The notes beneath the pieces are model-generated. The model made no database searches, was not told the origin of the DNA, and saw only the letters and a program-made list of their open reading frames with translations. This document shows positions 9,748-61,333 of a stretch of 64,000 nt of DNA, piece by piece. The first letter of the stretch is position 1. Every line of letters begins with the position of its first letter. The stretch comes from Argyresthia goedartella (lineage: Eukaryota > Arthropoda > Insecta > Lepidoptera > Argyresthiidae): positions 29,358,001 through 29,422,000 of the forward strand of contig OX463824.1 of NCBI GenBank assembly GCA_949825045.1, in the 5' to 3' direction. The position numbers and the translations under genes are program-made.

Positions 9748-12388
9748 GCCGCTCAGGGTCGTCCACTGGAACGCGCAGTCGCTGACAGGGAAGAAGCGGC
9801 TGCTCCACGTGTTCCTGAGGGACTACCGTGTCGACGTGATGCTCATCAGCGAGACACACCTAGCCAGAAGCGACAAGCTGTCGCTGCCCGGCTACTTCGT
9901 CTACCGCAAGGACGAGAAGACCTCCAGCGGCCGGACCTTTCGAGGCTTGGCAGTCATCGTCGGCAGGAAGATCGTCCACCAGCTCGTCGACGCCCAGGAG
10001 TATTCATCCCTATATGCTTTGGGCGTCGACCTCCAGGTCGCCGGCGAGGTGCTGCGACTCTACGCCGCCTATAAGCCCCCCAGTACACCAATCCGCACCG
10101 CCGAGCTACGGGGGCTGCTACAGTCGCCGCACCCGACACTTGTCGCCGGCGACCTCAACGCCAAGCACACCGCCTGGAACTCCACCAGGGTGTGCCCAGC
10201 TGGACGCGCCATCCATGCCGACTTCGTGAGCCACAACTACGACGTCATCGGTCCCGACGAGCCCACCCACTTCGACACGCGGGCCGGATGGGACATCATC
10301 GACGTCGTGGTCGTCAGAGGTCTCCGGACACCGCCGAGCCAGGAGGTTCTCCCTGACCTCCCTTCGGACCACAGGCCTGTTCTTCTCATCCTGGCGGATC
10401 TGCCCACCCGGGTATCTCCGCCAGCATCACGTCGCCGCTACCAGTGGGGCGCCTTCACCGCCGCCCTAGACCATCCCTCCACCAGTTGCCCCGTCAACCA
10501 GCCGGAAGACGTTGACCGCCTGGCATCGCTGCTAACCACCCAGATCCGAGACGCGCTCGACCTATCATCGCACACCGTAGCTCGCGGGGGGAAGCCCAAT
10601 CCTCTTCCTGCTGAGCTACGCGCACTCATCTGCGATAAGCGCGCTCTCCGGAAGCAGTGGCAGCAAACCCGCTGCCCCACGATGAAGACCAGGCTCAACG
10701 CCATGACGGCAGAGCTAAAGCGCCAACTTGATCTCCACGCTGAAGAATCTTGGGAACGCCACGTCGAGTCCATAGGCGACCACGTCCCCTCCGTGCATCG
10801 CCTGTGCCGGGCTTTGTCGACCACTCCTGCTCCTGTTCGACCAATCCTGGGCAGCGACGGCCTACCAAGATTCCGAGCCCAAGACTGTGCGGAGATCTTC
10901 GCCGAATGCCTCGAGAAGCAATTCAATCCGAACCCAACGGATGATGTGGAGCACGTCGCAACAGTCGAGAGACACCTGCGAGAGTACTTCGCCACGCCGA
11001 TAGCTCCCGAAGAGGACCCCATCGTCGTCACGCCCGGCCAGATTGTGCGTGCATTCCGACGTTCCAAGCCCTGGAAAGCCCCGGGCGCAGACCGAATACC
11101 CAACACGGCGCTGTTACATTTGCCGCCACGCACTGTGGCGGCCGTTGCGCGCCTGTTTAACGGTATCTTGCGCACGGGTCACTTTCCAACCCAATGGAAG
11201 GAGGGCTTGGTTATCATGTTGCCCAAGCCGGGCAAGGACACCAAGCTGCCTGAGAGCTATCGGCCGATCACCCTACTGAGCACCATCTCAAAGGTGTTTG
11301 AGAAGCTCCTGTTAGCGAAGTTACTGCCCCACATCCAGCCGCGCCCGGACCAGTTCGGCTTCAGGCCCGAGCATTCTACGACGCTTCAGCTCACCAGAGT
11401 ACTGAATGACATGACGGTTTGTTTGAACAAAAAAGAATACACTGTCGCAGTACTTCTGGATATGGAGAAGGCGTTCGACAGAGTATGGCACGAGGGGTTG
11501 CTGTACAAGCTGTCGACGTCCCCTGCCCCAAGAAGAACGATCAAGACAATCGCCTCTTTCCTGAAGAATCGCCGCTTCCGAGTGATGGTGGAAGACGCCG
11601 TCTCCGAGGAACATCCCGTCGCAGCCGGCGTCCCCCAGGGCTCCTGCCTGTCTCCCGCCTGCTACGTCCGATACACGGACGACATCCCCGTCGGGCCGGG
11701 TGCCCAGCTGGTACTCTTCGCAGACGACGCAGCCTACTACGCGTCGTCGTTCCAGGCTCCACACGCTGCCATCAGACTGCAGCGCACCCTGGACATCTTG
11801 CCCGACTGGCTCGCCAAGTGGCGACTGTCCGTCAATGTTGGGAAAACGCAGGCGCTCATCACAGGCCAGAGTCTCCTTCCACCATCGCTCCAGCTCCAGG
11901 GACAGCACATCGAGTGGTCTTCGCAGGTGAAGTACCTGGGAGTGACCATTGATCGCCGGCTCACCATGAAGCAACACGTTGACAACGTCGTCAGCCAGGT
12001 CAAGGTGGCACGCGCCAAGCTGCGTCCACTTTTCGACTCCAGCCTCCCTCTGAGGGCGAAGCTCGGGATCTACAAGACCTACGTGAGATCCCGCCTCACC
12101 TACGCGGCTCCGGCATGGTACGCCCTGTGCTCGGAGACGAACAAACGGAGACTCCGAGCCCAAGAGAACCTCCCTCTGCGTACCATCGTCGGCGCCCCCC
12201 GCTACGTGAGGAACGCGACAATCCAGAGGGACCTAAGATGGGAAACCGTGGACCAGTTTGTCCAGAGGCTGGCGAAGGGCATGTTCGCGCGTGCGGTTGC
12301 TTCACATCTTCCGCACATCGCCGAACTGGCGCCGCACCACGCGCGCCCGCCCGACCGCCGCCGCCTGCCACGCGACCTGGTTGCCTAG
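9740..12388 (+). CDS. Jockey ORF2: endonuclease and reverse transcriptase, intact
   Basis: An uninterrupted 882-codon frame opens at the ATG 9740, which overlaps the end of ORF1 by 8 bases (ATGCATGA). The apurinic-type endonuclease fills residues about 5-215, with WNAQSL, ISETHL, GDLNAKH (about 136) and SDHRPVLL (about 208). The reverse transcriptase fills about 430-700, with KAPGADRIPNTAL, SYRPITLLSTISKVFEKLL, LLDMEKAFDRVWHEGL, GVPQGSCLSPA and the catalytic FADD (about 660). The thumb motif VKYLGVTIDRRL follows. There is no RNase H domain, as is usual for Jockey. No inactivating change is visible, so this could be a source copy. Confidence 0.96.
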   Translation: MHEPLRVVHWNAQSLTGKKRLLHVFLRDYRVDVMLISETHLARSDKLSLPGYFVYRKDEKTSSGRTFRGLAVIVGRKIVHQLVDAQEYSSLYALGVDLQVAGEVLRLYAAYKPPSTPIRTAELRGLLQSPHPTLVAGDLNAKHTAWNSTRVCPAGRAIHADFVSHNYDVIGPDEPTHFDTRAGWDIIDVVVVRGLRTPPSQEVLPDLPSDHRPVLLILADLPTRVSPPASRRRYQWGAFTAALDHPSTSCPVNQPEDVDRLASLLTTQIRDALDLSSHTVARGGKPNPLPAELRALICDKRALRKQWQQTRCPTMKTRLNAMTAELKRQLDLHAEESWERHVESIGDHVPSVHRLCRALSTTPAPVRPILGSDGLPRFRAQDCAEIFAECLEKQFNPNPTDDVEHVATVERHLREYFATPIAPEEDPIVVTPGQIVRAFRRSKPWKAPGADRIPNTALLHLPPRTVAAVARLFNGILRTGHFPTQWKEGLVIMLPKPGKDTKLPESYRPITLLSTISKVFEKLLLAKLLPHIQPRPDQFGFRPEHSTTLQLTRVLNDMTVCLNKKEYTVAVLLDMEKAFDRVWHEGLLYKLSTSPAPRRTIKTIASFLKNRRFRVMVEDAVSEEHPVAAGVPQGSCLSPACYVRYTDDIPVGPGAQLVLFADDAAYYASSFQAPHAAIRLQRTLDILPDWLAKWRLSVNVGKTQALITGQSLLPPSLQLQGQHIEWSSQVKYLGVTIDRRLTMKQHVDNVVSQVKVARAKLRPLFDSSLPLRAKLGIYKTYVRSRLTYAAPAWYALCSETNKRRLRAQENLPLRTIVGAPRYVRNATIQRDLRWETVDQFVQRLAKGMFARAVASHLPHIAELAPHHARPPDRRRLPRDLVA

Positions 12389-12551
12389 CCGGCACACCAG
12401 CGCCACATCAAGACCACCGCCCGCAGGGGCCATCCGATGACCTGTCCACAGGAGTGGACAGAGGCGATTCTTCGGGAAGAGGTCCGTCGACCTGACCCCG
12501 ACTCCCCACGCCCCAGAAAGGGTGCGTGAGAAGATTATAAAGAAGAAGAAA

Positions 12552-12724
12552 TCGGCCTCTTTGCGCGGCGATCAACGGAACAAGCAACTACTCCGGGATA
12601 CGGAACTACTGCAAATCAAGACTTTCATTTGGCGAGGACATCCCGTAGAATCCCACAGTCAGGAACACCCCCACGGTGCAGGTAGCGACAGGTGCAGTCA
12701 GGTGCTGACCTGTTCAGACGTGCA
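12552..12724 (+). repeat. 3' LTR remnant (R/U5 end) of Pao/BEL element 1
   Basis: This is the same 173 bases as 3638-3810, with no difference that I can see, ending in ...GTGCA. The sequence after 12725 is unrelated to that after 3810, which marks the right edge of the Pao insertion. Confidence 0.75.
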
Positions 12725-12725
12725 C

Positions 12726-12970
12726 AAAGTCAGTATAGCGATTTCCTACCTTTACATATATGCAACAACCACCTTTACTGGTTCTATTTTTGCGACAGAA
12801 GCTGCATGCTAATTTAAACCCAGCTATAATAATTCTCTCTAAATCTTCCTGGACTCTAAGATGCTCAGTTATACATAAAACTTCAACACTTTTTTCATTG
12901 CTGAGCCATATCTCCAGTAAAGACACCTTTGCAGCGTTTAAACTCTGAATATTTAAATGTACAATTTTTG
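12726..12970 (-). pseudogene. CR1-like non-LTR ORF2, endonuclease start only
   Basis: Read on the minus strand, this piece has VEVLCITEHL, FKLACSFCRKNRTSKGG and CCIYVK in the order seen at the start of CR1-type endonucleases; compare the related piece at 42300-42620. It is cut at 12725, where the Pao LTR begins, so the rest of ORF2 lies left of the window or is lost. Confidence is limited by its length of about 80 residues. Confidence 0.7.
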
Positions 12971-13023
12971 TATGTTGTTGCTGATGATTGTGACTGTTTA
13001 CAAAAAAACCTGGCTTTTAACGG

Positions 13024-13299
13024 GAGAGTTTGGAGTTGAAGTGGGGTTCGAACTCTCTTCTATTTGGCTGTTTACCGGATATGTAGAAGTTACAACATCT
13101 ACGCAGGTTTGAGTCTCTACGATAATACACACGGGTCTCCCAGACGCTACATCCCGCGTTTGAGAGTTTGAAGTTGAATTGGGGTTCGAACTCTCTTCTG
13201 TTTGGCAGTTTACAGAGTATGTAGGAGTTACATCTACGCAAGTTTGAATCTCTACGCTAATATACACAGGTCTCACAGGCGCTACATCCCGCATTTGAG
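13024..13299 (-). repeat. Tandem repeat, two units of about 137 bp
   Basis: Units 13024-13160 and 13161-13299 share GGGGTTCGAACTCTCTTCT near their starts and GCTACATCCCGC near their ends. On the minus strand both units read open and encode two similar blocks of about 44 residues (RDVAPVRPVY... and RDVASGRPVC...). This looks like an internal duplication of the C-terminal part of the neighbouring ORF1. Confidence 0.8.
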
Positions 13300-13304
13300 T
13301 GAAT

Positions 13305-14400
13305 TCAGAATATTTTTGGCTGTAGCAGAGTCTTAGAATATCCCTCAAAAGGATCCCTTCTATTTTTAGAGTCCCATATATCAATGTAGGTGCCGTGTGA
13401 AAAGCGTGAGCTGAGCAGTCTGAGAGTGCTGTTTACTTTATTTTCATTTAAATACCTGTTTTGGTCAACATTACATAGAATGACATTTGTGTTTGCTAGT
13501 TGGTTTAGGTTGTAATATAGTAGAGATTTTAATTTTAAGGGATCTTTATAATTTTTTCCCGCTATTATTATAACAATATCGCAGACTGTAAGGTCTTTAC
13601 AGAGAGAGTTACATGAGTTTAGCACTTGATCTAGAGTGGCATTTGGATTTATGATAGACTCTACTTGAAATTCGCTACCAAGTGTTTTTGATAGTATTTT
13701 ATTCATACCTCTACCGGTTTCATCTGACAGTAACATAACTCTCCGTTTTGGTTTTCGGCTGGACTCTTTGGTTTTTATCAATTTGTCTTGAATTTTGTTG
13801 GCTGTGTCCTCTATTTTTAAGTCTTTGGTCTTCTCTGGCTCACTCGTACTTGACATTTCATTCTTGTTGGTCGGGATGTTGTTGTCGACACGTACAGATG
13901 CGAGATCACTAGACGTCTGCCTCGGTTCATCCATGGTATCTGCTATATGGTCCATCTGTGCTACCACTCTACTTGTGAGTTCTCTTGGTGATTTGCGAGG
14001 GTACCCCATTTGGATCAGACTGGGTTTGGTACTGATTCTGCGATATTGTGGAGAGTAAAATTTTGGGGATGATTATGTGTGTAGATGGCGCTGGTTCACC
14101 AAAACCCAAAGCTTTAAATATCTCGATCTTTTTCTTGGAGTCTGCTAATGTCTTCTTCAAAGAGCTAACTTCCAGGTTGAGACTGTCAACTTCATTATTT
14201 GCCACCTCGAGATCCGAGAGGAGTCGGCTATTCTCTTCTCGGAGATCACTAAGCTCTTGGTTGTTATCTATCGCATTTGGTAAGCTTTGACAGCTAAGAT
14301 CTAAAAGCGACTGTGGGCTTTGATTTTCTTTATCAGAAATTATCTGCCGTGGCCGTCTCAATGTGACATTTTTACTAGCCAAATGTGCAATTATCATCAA
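13305..14400 (-). pseudogene. CR1-like ORF1 with coiled coil and SGNH/esterase-like domain, frameshifted
   Basis: The minus strand encodes a coiled coil (ENSRLLSDLEVANNEVDSL, about 14150-14260) and then, after a one-base frame change between about 13980 and 14010, a second segment. That segment has VMLLSDETGRGM, a hydrophobic stretch (CDIVIIIAGKN) and NVDQNRYLNENKVN. This resembles the SGNH/esterase-like fold known from some CR1-group ORF1 proteins. The reading continues, after another shift, into the duplicated blocks at 13024-13299 and then the endonuclease at 12726. The esterase assignment is by motif shape only. Confidence 0.6.
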
Positions 14401-15507
14401 TGAACTGCTGGCTTATGTGACAGACAAGCACAATGTGATGGACGATGTGAGCTTGATACAAATTTGTACTAGTGGCTTCTCAACAGCAGACATAGATCAG
14501 GCGAAGAACTTACTACATGTTCTCAATCCAGCATCGCAGAAAGGCAGAATTAAAATACGGAAAGGGAATGGCAAGGAACAAAGAGACATGGAAGATATCA
14601 TTAAAATTGTCAAAGAAACCGATCCTAATGACTTGCCGACATTTGTAGCCCATAAACTCTCGAAATTACCTCCTGTCACCTTCGACATTACTGAAGAATA
14701 TTGTACTTCTTCAAAGACAGGTCAACGACCTGCAATTAAAGTGCGTCTCTGTGGATGAGTTGCAAAATCCCAAAGACGAAGTTAAGGAAATACGTCAACT
14801 ACGACTTGCAACGACCAACTACACTGGTGCGGACAATAGAGAGGCAAGTGTTGGCCTGCACGTCACCTCTTATTTCAAACCAGGCGAGACTACCTGCCTG
14901 CGGCCTACTACACCGGCACCACTCAAGCCGACATTACCGGCTTCGTCACCTACACCACCCGTGTTGACATGCATCTTCGTTGTTGCCGACATCAGCGTTA
15001 CCATCGCCGTTGCCGCCGCCGCTGCCGCTGCCGGTCCAACCGCCACCTAACCAGCTTGACTCATCTGCCTTGCCACCGCCTTCACCCAGCTATGCCCAAA
15101 TAACCGCGAAACACACAACAGATGACGGTTACACAGTGGTTACTAAAACGAAGAAGAAAGCGAGGCGTATCTCGAACGTACAAGGCACAGCTTCCTGTAC
15201 TTTTAATAAAATAAGAGCTGCTACACAGACTGTTAAAGTATATGCATCAGATTTCGATAAAGCCACAACATGTGATGATATATTGGAACATTCTCAACTA
15301 TTCACTGACAGCATAGTTGGAATTAAACTTTTGCCAGAACGCGAAGGATTCAATTGCAATGCTTTTAAAATAAACATCAACAAAGATATGATGATCTCAC
15401 TTATGGACCCGAACCTGTGGCCACCGAGGATAACTGTCGGTGTGTACAAACATAATTTATATAACGCTCATGTGAAGCGCATTATCAAGCCTACTCTAAA
15501 ATTATAA
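14399..15507 (+). pseudogene. Non-LTR ORF1, broken by two frame changes
   Basis: The N-terminal part (14399-14758) reads ELLAYVTDKHNVMDD, then KQRDMEDIIKIV and PTFVAHKLSKLPPVTFD. This conserved N-terminal pattern occurs in insect retroelement ORF1 proteins. The frame shifts near 14750 and again in the Pro-rich linker near 14960-15000. The C-terminal part (to 15507) has PSYAQITAKHTTDDGYTVV and an RRM-like tail ending WPPRITVGVYKHN. Family role: RNA-binding protein of the retrotransposon particle. The stop TAA at 15505 overlaps the ATG of ORF2. Confidence 0.75.
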
Positions 15508-18222
15508 TGGAAGAGCTGTCTATAGTAAGCGTCAACTGCAAATCTCTTCGGAGCAACATGAAGTTCATCAATGAGCTTTTGTAATACAAACGATATAGTC
15601 CTCCAAGAAACATGGCTGTTACCTAGCGACTTACAAATTCTGGACAGCATTCACTTTGACTTCCTTAGTAAGGCGACCTCGGCGGTGGACACCTCATCTG
15701 CTATTATTGTGGGAAGACCGTACGGAGGCGCGGCAATACTGTACAAGAAATCGCTGAAAGTCAGCGCTAACATACAAACCGAAACACCAAGATTAGTAGC
15801 AGTAGAAGTCACACTCCGCAATAACGAACCAATACTTATAGTTTGTGTTTATTTACCCACCTGCAAAACGGATAATTTCGATGAGTACGCTGAATGTCTC
15901 GGAAAAGTCCACGGTATAATAGAGAACAGTAACTGTAATTCCTGCTTGATCTTAGGCGATTTCAATGCCCATCCCAGCAGCTCATTTGGACGAGAACTGT
16001 CAAGTTTCTGTACAGAATACAGATACGAACAAATTGACCAGAAATTTCTACCAGCCGACTCATATACCTACCTCAGTGACGCACACGGCACCACATCGTG
16101 GCTTGATCACTGCCTAGCTACCGAAACAATAAGTAAATGCGTTGAAAATGTTTCAATCGACTACAGCACCACATGGACAGATCACCGGCCATTGAAAATA
16201 CTCCTGAAAGTACAAGGTTTGACTAAATTTGCCATACCAGAAAATAAAACACCTAATCAGTATGCTTGGAAACCACGATCCTTACTTCAAATAAAGCATT
16301 ACACTAATAACATAAAGAAATACATGAAAACGACATCCAGTCTATGGGACGCGTCGACAATACCGCAGCAATTAGATAGTTCATATGACATGTTAGTCAC
16401 AGTGATTCAACAAGCTGCACTTAAAGCCTTTGGACACAAAAACAAGCCATGCAAAAAGGTGAAGATAGTTGCAGGCTGGAACGAGAATGTATCAGAACTG
16501 TATGCTGCATCGCGTAGAGCTCTTCTTACGTGGAATATTTGCGGCTGACCAACGGAAGGCGAAGTTGCCGAACAACGAAAGAAGATCCGTTCAAATTTCA
16601 AGACAGCTTTGAAAAAATGCCAACAGAACGCCGATCAGCACCACATGGACAACATAGCACGGAATCTGAGTGACAAAAACTTCTCAAAATTTTGGCAAAA
16701 GACAAATTCAATCTGTAAGGCTCGAAACTCCCTAACATCCAATATAGATGACAAAACAGATGATAAGGATATCGCCAACCTTTTTATAACTAACTTTACA
16801 CAGCCTGAACCCACACAACATTCCGTGTCCCATCCTTCTCTGACAATATCTCACTCATATTACCAAACAATAACAACCACCTTTGTCCACAAAATAGTTA
16901 TGGCCACTGCGCGCGGAAAGTCACCCGTACTGGATGGCCTCTCAATAGAGCATCTGCAGTACGCTGGCGCACCCATGAGTGCAATACTGGCAATTATCTT
17001 TAAAAGCATTCTGAAGACGGGACATATACCAGAGGCAATGACAAACACTGTTATTGTTCCTTTGTTTAAAAATAAGCAGAACTATATAGCTAGCTCATCA
17101 AACTACAGACCGATAACACTGGCATCAATTGTGGCACGTGTTTTTGAAAAAGTACTGTTAGCACTCACTGAGGAACACCTCCATAGCTCTGACCATCAAA
17201 TGGGATTCAAGAAAAGCTCATCAACAACCACAGCAGTATACATAGTCAAGCATGTTGCGTACGCCAAGTACGCCTGCTTTTTGGATCTTAGCAAAGCATT
17301 CGATCGTGCATCACACTCCTTACTGTGGGACAAAATGAGAAATCGAGGTGTCTCAAAAAACATAATCCACATTCTCGCATGTTGGCATCAGCAGCAGAAA
17401 AACATTGCCCGGTGGAACGGCATTCTATCAGGGCCTATGCCACTTAATTGTGGAGTGAGACAAGGTGGAACATCTTCTCCAATATTATTTAATTTATATA
17501 TGGATGAACTGAGCCAACGCTTAGTCGACACAGGGGTCGGCTGTTATATGGATGGAGTTTGCGTAAACCACGTAAGTTACGCAGACGATATGGTCTTGCT
17601 CGCACCATCCGTCACTGCGATGCGGCGCCTCCTGAGTACCTGCGAGGCATATGTGCAAGAGACAAATATGGTCTACAACACGACTAAATCTGTTTATATG
17701 GTGTTTAACTCCAAAAAAAACCCGACCACAATTCCTCCTCTGCACCTCAATCAGCAAACACTTCAAAGAGTAGAAGAGACTAAATACCTCGGTCACATCA
17801 TAGACTCTGATCTGAAAGATGATAAAGACATAGAGCGTCAACGACGCGCACTGTGCGTCAAAGGCAACATGCTCGCCCGGCGCTTCTCCCGCTGCAGCAA
17901 GGAGGTGAAGCGGCTGCTCTTCACTGCGTACTGCACCACACTGTACACGGCCGAACTGTGGTGCAACTACACAAAGGCCGAATACAGTCGACTCCCGGTG
18001 CAGTTCAATAATGCCTGGAGAGCCATGAACCGCCTGCCGCGCAGCTGCAGCGCATCAGAGATACTGGTTTCGGCACGTCTGCCCGGCTGGGCAGGGCTCA
18101 TGCGTCACGTGACTGGCGGCGCGGCCGCGCACCTGCGCGCCTCCACCAACACCGTCGTGTGCGCCGTGCGATCTTGGCTCGCGAGCCCGATCCACAAACA
18201 GTGGGTCCAACTACAATTATGA
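15507..18222 (+). pseudogene. Non-LTR ORF2 (endonuclease-reverse transcriptase), one frameshift and one stop
   Basis: The ATG at 15507 opens SIVSVNCKSLRSN and is lost by a one-base frame change near 15583. The endonuclease then continues (LQETWLLPSD, LILGDFNAHP, TDHRPLKIL). An in-frame TGA at 16546-16548 separates it from the reverse transcriptase, which runs to 18222. RT motifs are NYRPITLASIVARVFEKVLL, LDLSKAFDRASHSLL, VRQGGTSSPILFNLYMD and YADD at 17578-17589. The thumb and a Cys-rich, GC-richer tail follow. Two lesions in about 2.7 kb mark a fairly young dead copy. Confidence 0.93.
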
Positions 18223-18466
18223 AAGTAACATAGTCATTAACTTTAACTTACCTACTTGAAATGTTCAAATTTAAAGACTGATTAGTACTAAGAATAAGAT
18301 TTACTGTCTGTTTGCACCGAACCTAGTTCCCTAAACTATTATGATTTTATTTTACTTACTTCTCTTTAAAATGTTTATGTTATGTGTTGCCCTAGTTTTT
18401 AATGTTTTATAATTTTTATATGGAAATGTTCTGTATTTCTGGAATAAAAACTTTATTATATTATTA

Positions 18467-18616
18467 ACCCCGAGGCCCACCTTCCGAAAGGGAGTAGTCT
18501 CTTTTTTATACAAAAATTTGACTTGTAGTTATAAGGAAGTATAATTTTGACGTTGGATAAGATAATTTATTTTTTTATATTCAATAAAAAAATGATTCTG
18601 AATCTGAATCTGAATC
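18467..18616 (+). repeat. 3' tail of a CR1-like element (family also at 45693-45830)
   Basis: The stretch from CCCCGAGGCCCACCT through TATTCAATAAAAAAATGA ends in a GAATCT tandem tail (18593-18616). The same stretch, about 90% similar, ends the CR1-like element at 45693-45830. Here it has no body in front, so it is either a severely 5'-truncated insertion or the true 3' UTR of the preceding element. Confidence 0.75.
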
Positions 18617-18981
18617 TAATCATCATCAATCATGCTAAATGATCCGCCCCGTTATCGACACTCTGACCGCTAGCTGCAATCGGACCACACTGAAACTTTA
18701 CTCTGTGGTTTAGATTTAGATAAAAAAAACTTACTGTCAGGCAGACTAAAATGAGATTGTAGGTTATTTTCGTAATTTCGATTCTTCGATTTTACGTAAG
18801 AAAGTATCTAAAACTCTCAGTGAATAAAAATATGCGTTATTAACGCATATTTAACCCAAACAGCAATTTTATTGTCTCGGGTCGAATAAAGAAACAACAC
18901 GAGTTACTGTCATAACCTCACTTCAACGAGAATAAACAAATTCAAATTATTACTTTTTCATGTTTTGTTATCACAGGCAGT
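18617..18981 (+). promoter_or_regulatory. Upstream region of MTIF2 (no defined promoter element)
   Basis: This AT-rich stretch lies between the retroelement tail and the first MTIF2 start codon. It must hold the 5' UTR and at least part of the promoter. An inverted repeat with 12-base arms (18828-18839 / 18841-18852) is present. TATCACAG just before the start codon could be a splice acceptor, so the ATG may sit in a second exon. I see no TATA box I would defend. Confidence 0.35.
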
Positions 18982-61024
<42,043 letters not shown>

Positions 61025-61130
61025 GTAAGTTAGCTAGTTTTTTATTTTTTTTATTCGCGATGGTGTTGCTAGATGAGCAAGAAGTAACAAGATGATCTGG
61101 ACTACTGTCGCTAGATGGCGGTAGTAGCGG
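61025..61130. other. Start of MTIF2 intron 11
   Basis: A T-rich stretch, then GTTGCTAGATGAGC and TCGCTAGATGGCGGTAGTAG. The GCTAGATGGCG phrase recurs after each decayed copy of exon 11 (61261), so it is part of the duplicated unit. Confidence 0.6.
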
Positions 61131-61333
61131 TATGTGGGAGAAACAAGCCACCGACTCCAAAGCAATATAAACAAAGGACGCATAACACAGAGTCGGGCAG
61201 AAGTGAAGCCTGGGCAGAATGCGGATACGGTGAGTGAGCAAGTGGTTCCGGCTAGTGTTTGCTAGATGGCGCTTGTAGTATGTAATAGACTGAAAACCAC
61301 TGACTCCTAAGCCATACAAGAAAAGTCGCGTTC
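61131..61333 (+). pseudogene. Decayed tandem copies of MTIF2 exon 11
   Basis: 61137-61236 repeats exon 11: GAGAAACAAGCCACCGACTC, AAAGGACGCATAACACAGAG, an internal deletion of about 30 bases, then GGGCAGAATGCGGATACG followed by a GTGAGT donor. The copy has an in-frame TAA (reading ATA TAA) and lost its acceptor. A third, shorter copy is at 61285-61333 (ACCACTGACTCCTAAGCCAT, ACAAGAAAAGTCGCG). These are remains of a local tandem duplication. They are not expected to be spliced in productively. Confidence 0.87.

Larger units (their letters stand above)
7930..12551 (+). mobile_element. Jockey-clade non-LTR retrotransposon, copy 2, coding-intact
   Basis: This copy has full-length ORF1 and ORF2 without stops and ends in an A-rich tract (12536-12551) like copy 1. 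The 5' edge is uncertain by about 100 bases: Pao RNase H reading is recognisable to about 7925, and Jockey-like sequence is clear from about 8000. I found no clean target duplication. Copy 2 has three more bases in the A-rich tail than copy 1 and a 12-base deletion just after the ORF2 stop. Confidence 0.92.
3638..12724 (+). mobile_element. Pao/BEL LTR retrotransposon 1 with a Jockey insertion at the same site in both LTR remnants
   Basis: The parts are: LTR end 3638-3810, tRNA-Tyr primer site 3816, gag-pol 3844-7994, second Jockey copy, and LTR end 12552-12724. The LTR ends are identical over 173 bases, and both Jockey copies stop at the same LTR base. The 5' LTR extends left through Jockey copy 1 and off the window. 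Integrase and the start of the 3' LTR are gone. The right edge at 12724/12725 cuts a minus-strand CR1-like ORF, so the element inserted there. No target duplication can be checked because the left flank is outside the window. Confidence 0.75.
14390..18466 (+). mobile_element. CR1-group (Daphne-like) non-LTR retrotransposon
   Basis: ORF1 (14399-15507) and ORF2 (15507-18222) are linked by an overlapping TAATG. A 3' UTR follows and ends in AATAAAAACTTTATTATATT near 18440-18466. Both ORFs carry a few inactivating changes. The 5' end abuts the minus-strand ORF1 above, near 14390-14400. The clade name is inferred from the RT motif VRQGGTSSPILFNLYMD and the endonuclease-RT order; CR1/L2-group is safer than a precise clade. 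Confidence 0.75.

Noticed and set aside
18828..18852. Inverted repeat with 12-base arms upstream of MTIF2 as an operator or terminator
   Set aside because: Palindromes of this length occur by chance in AT-rich DNA. No known factor site was recognised.
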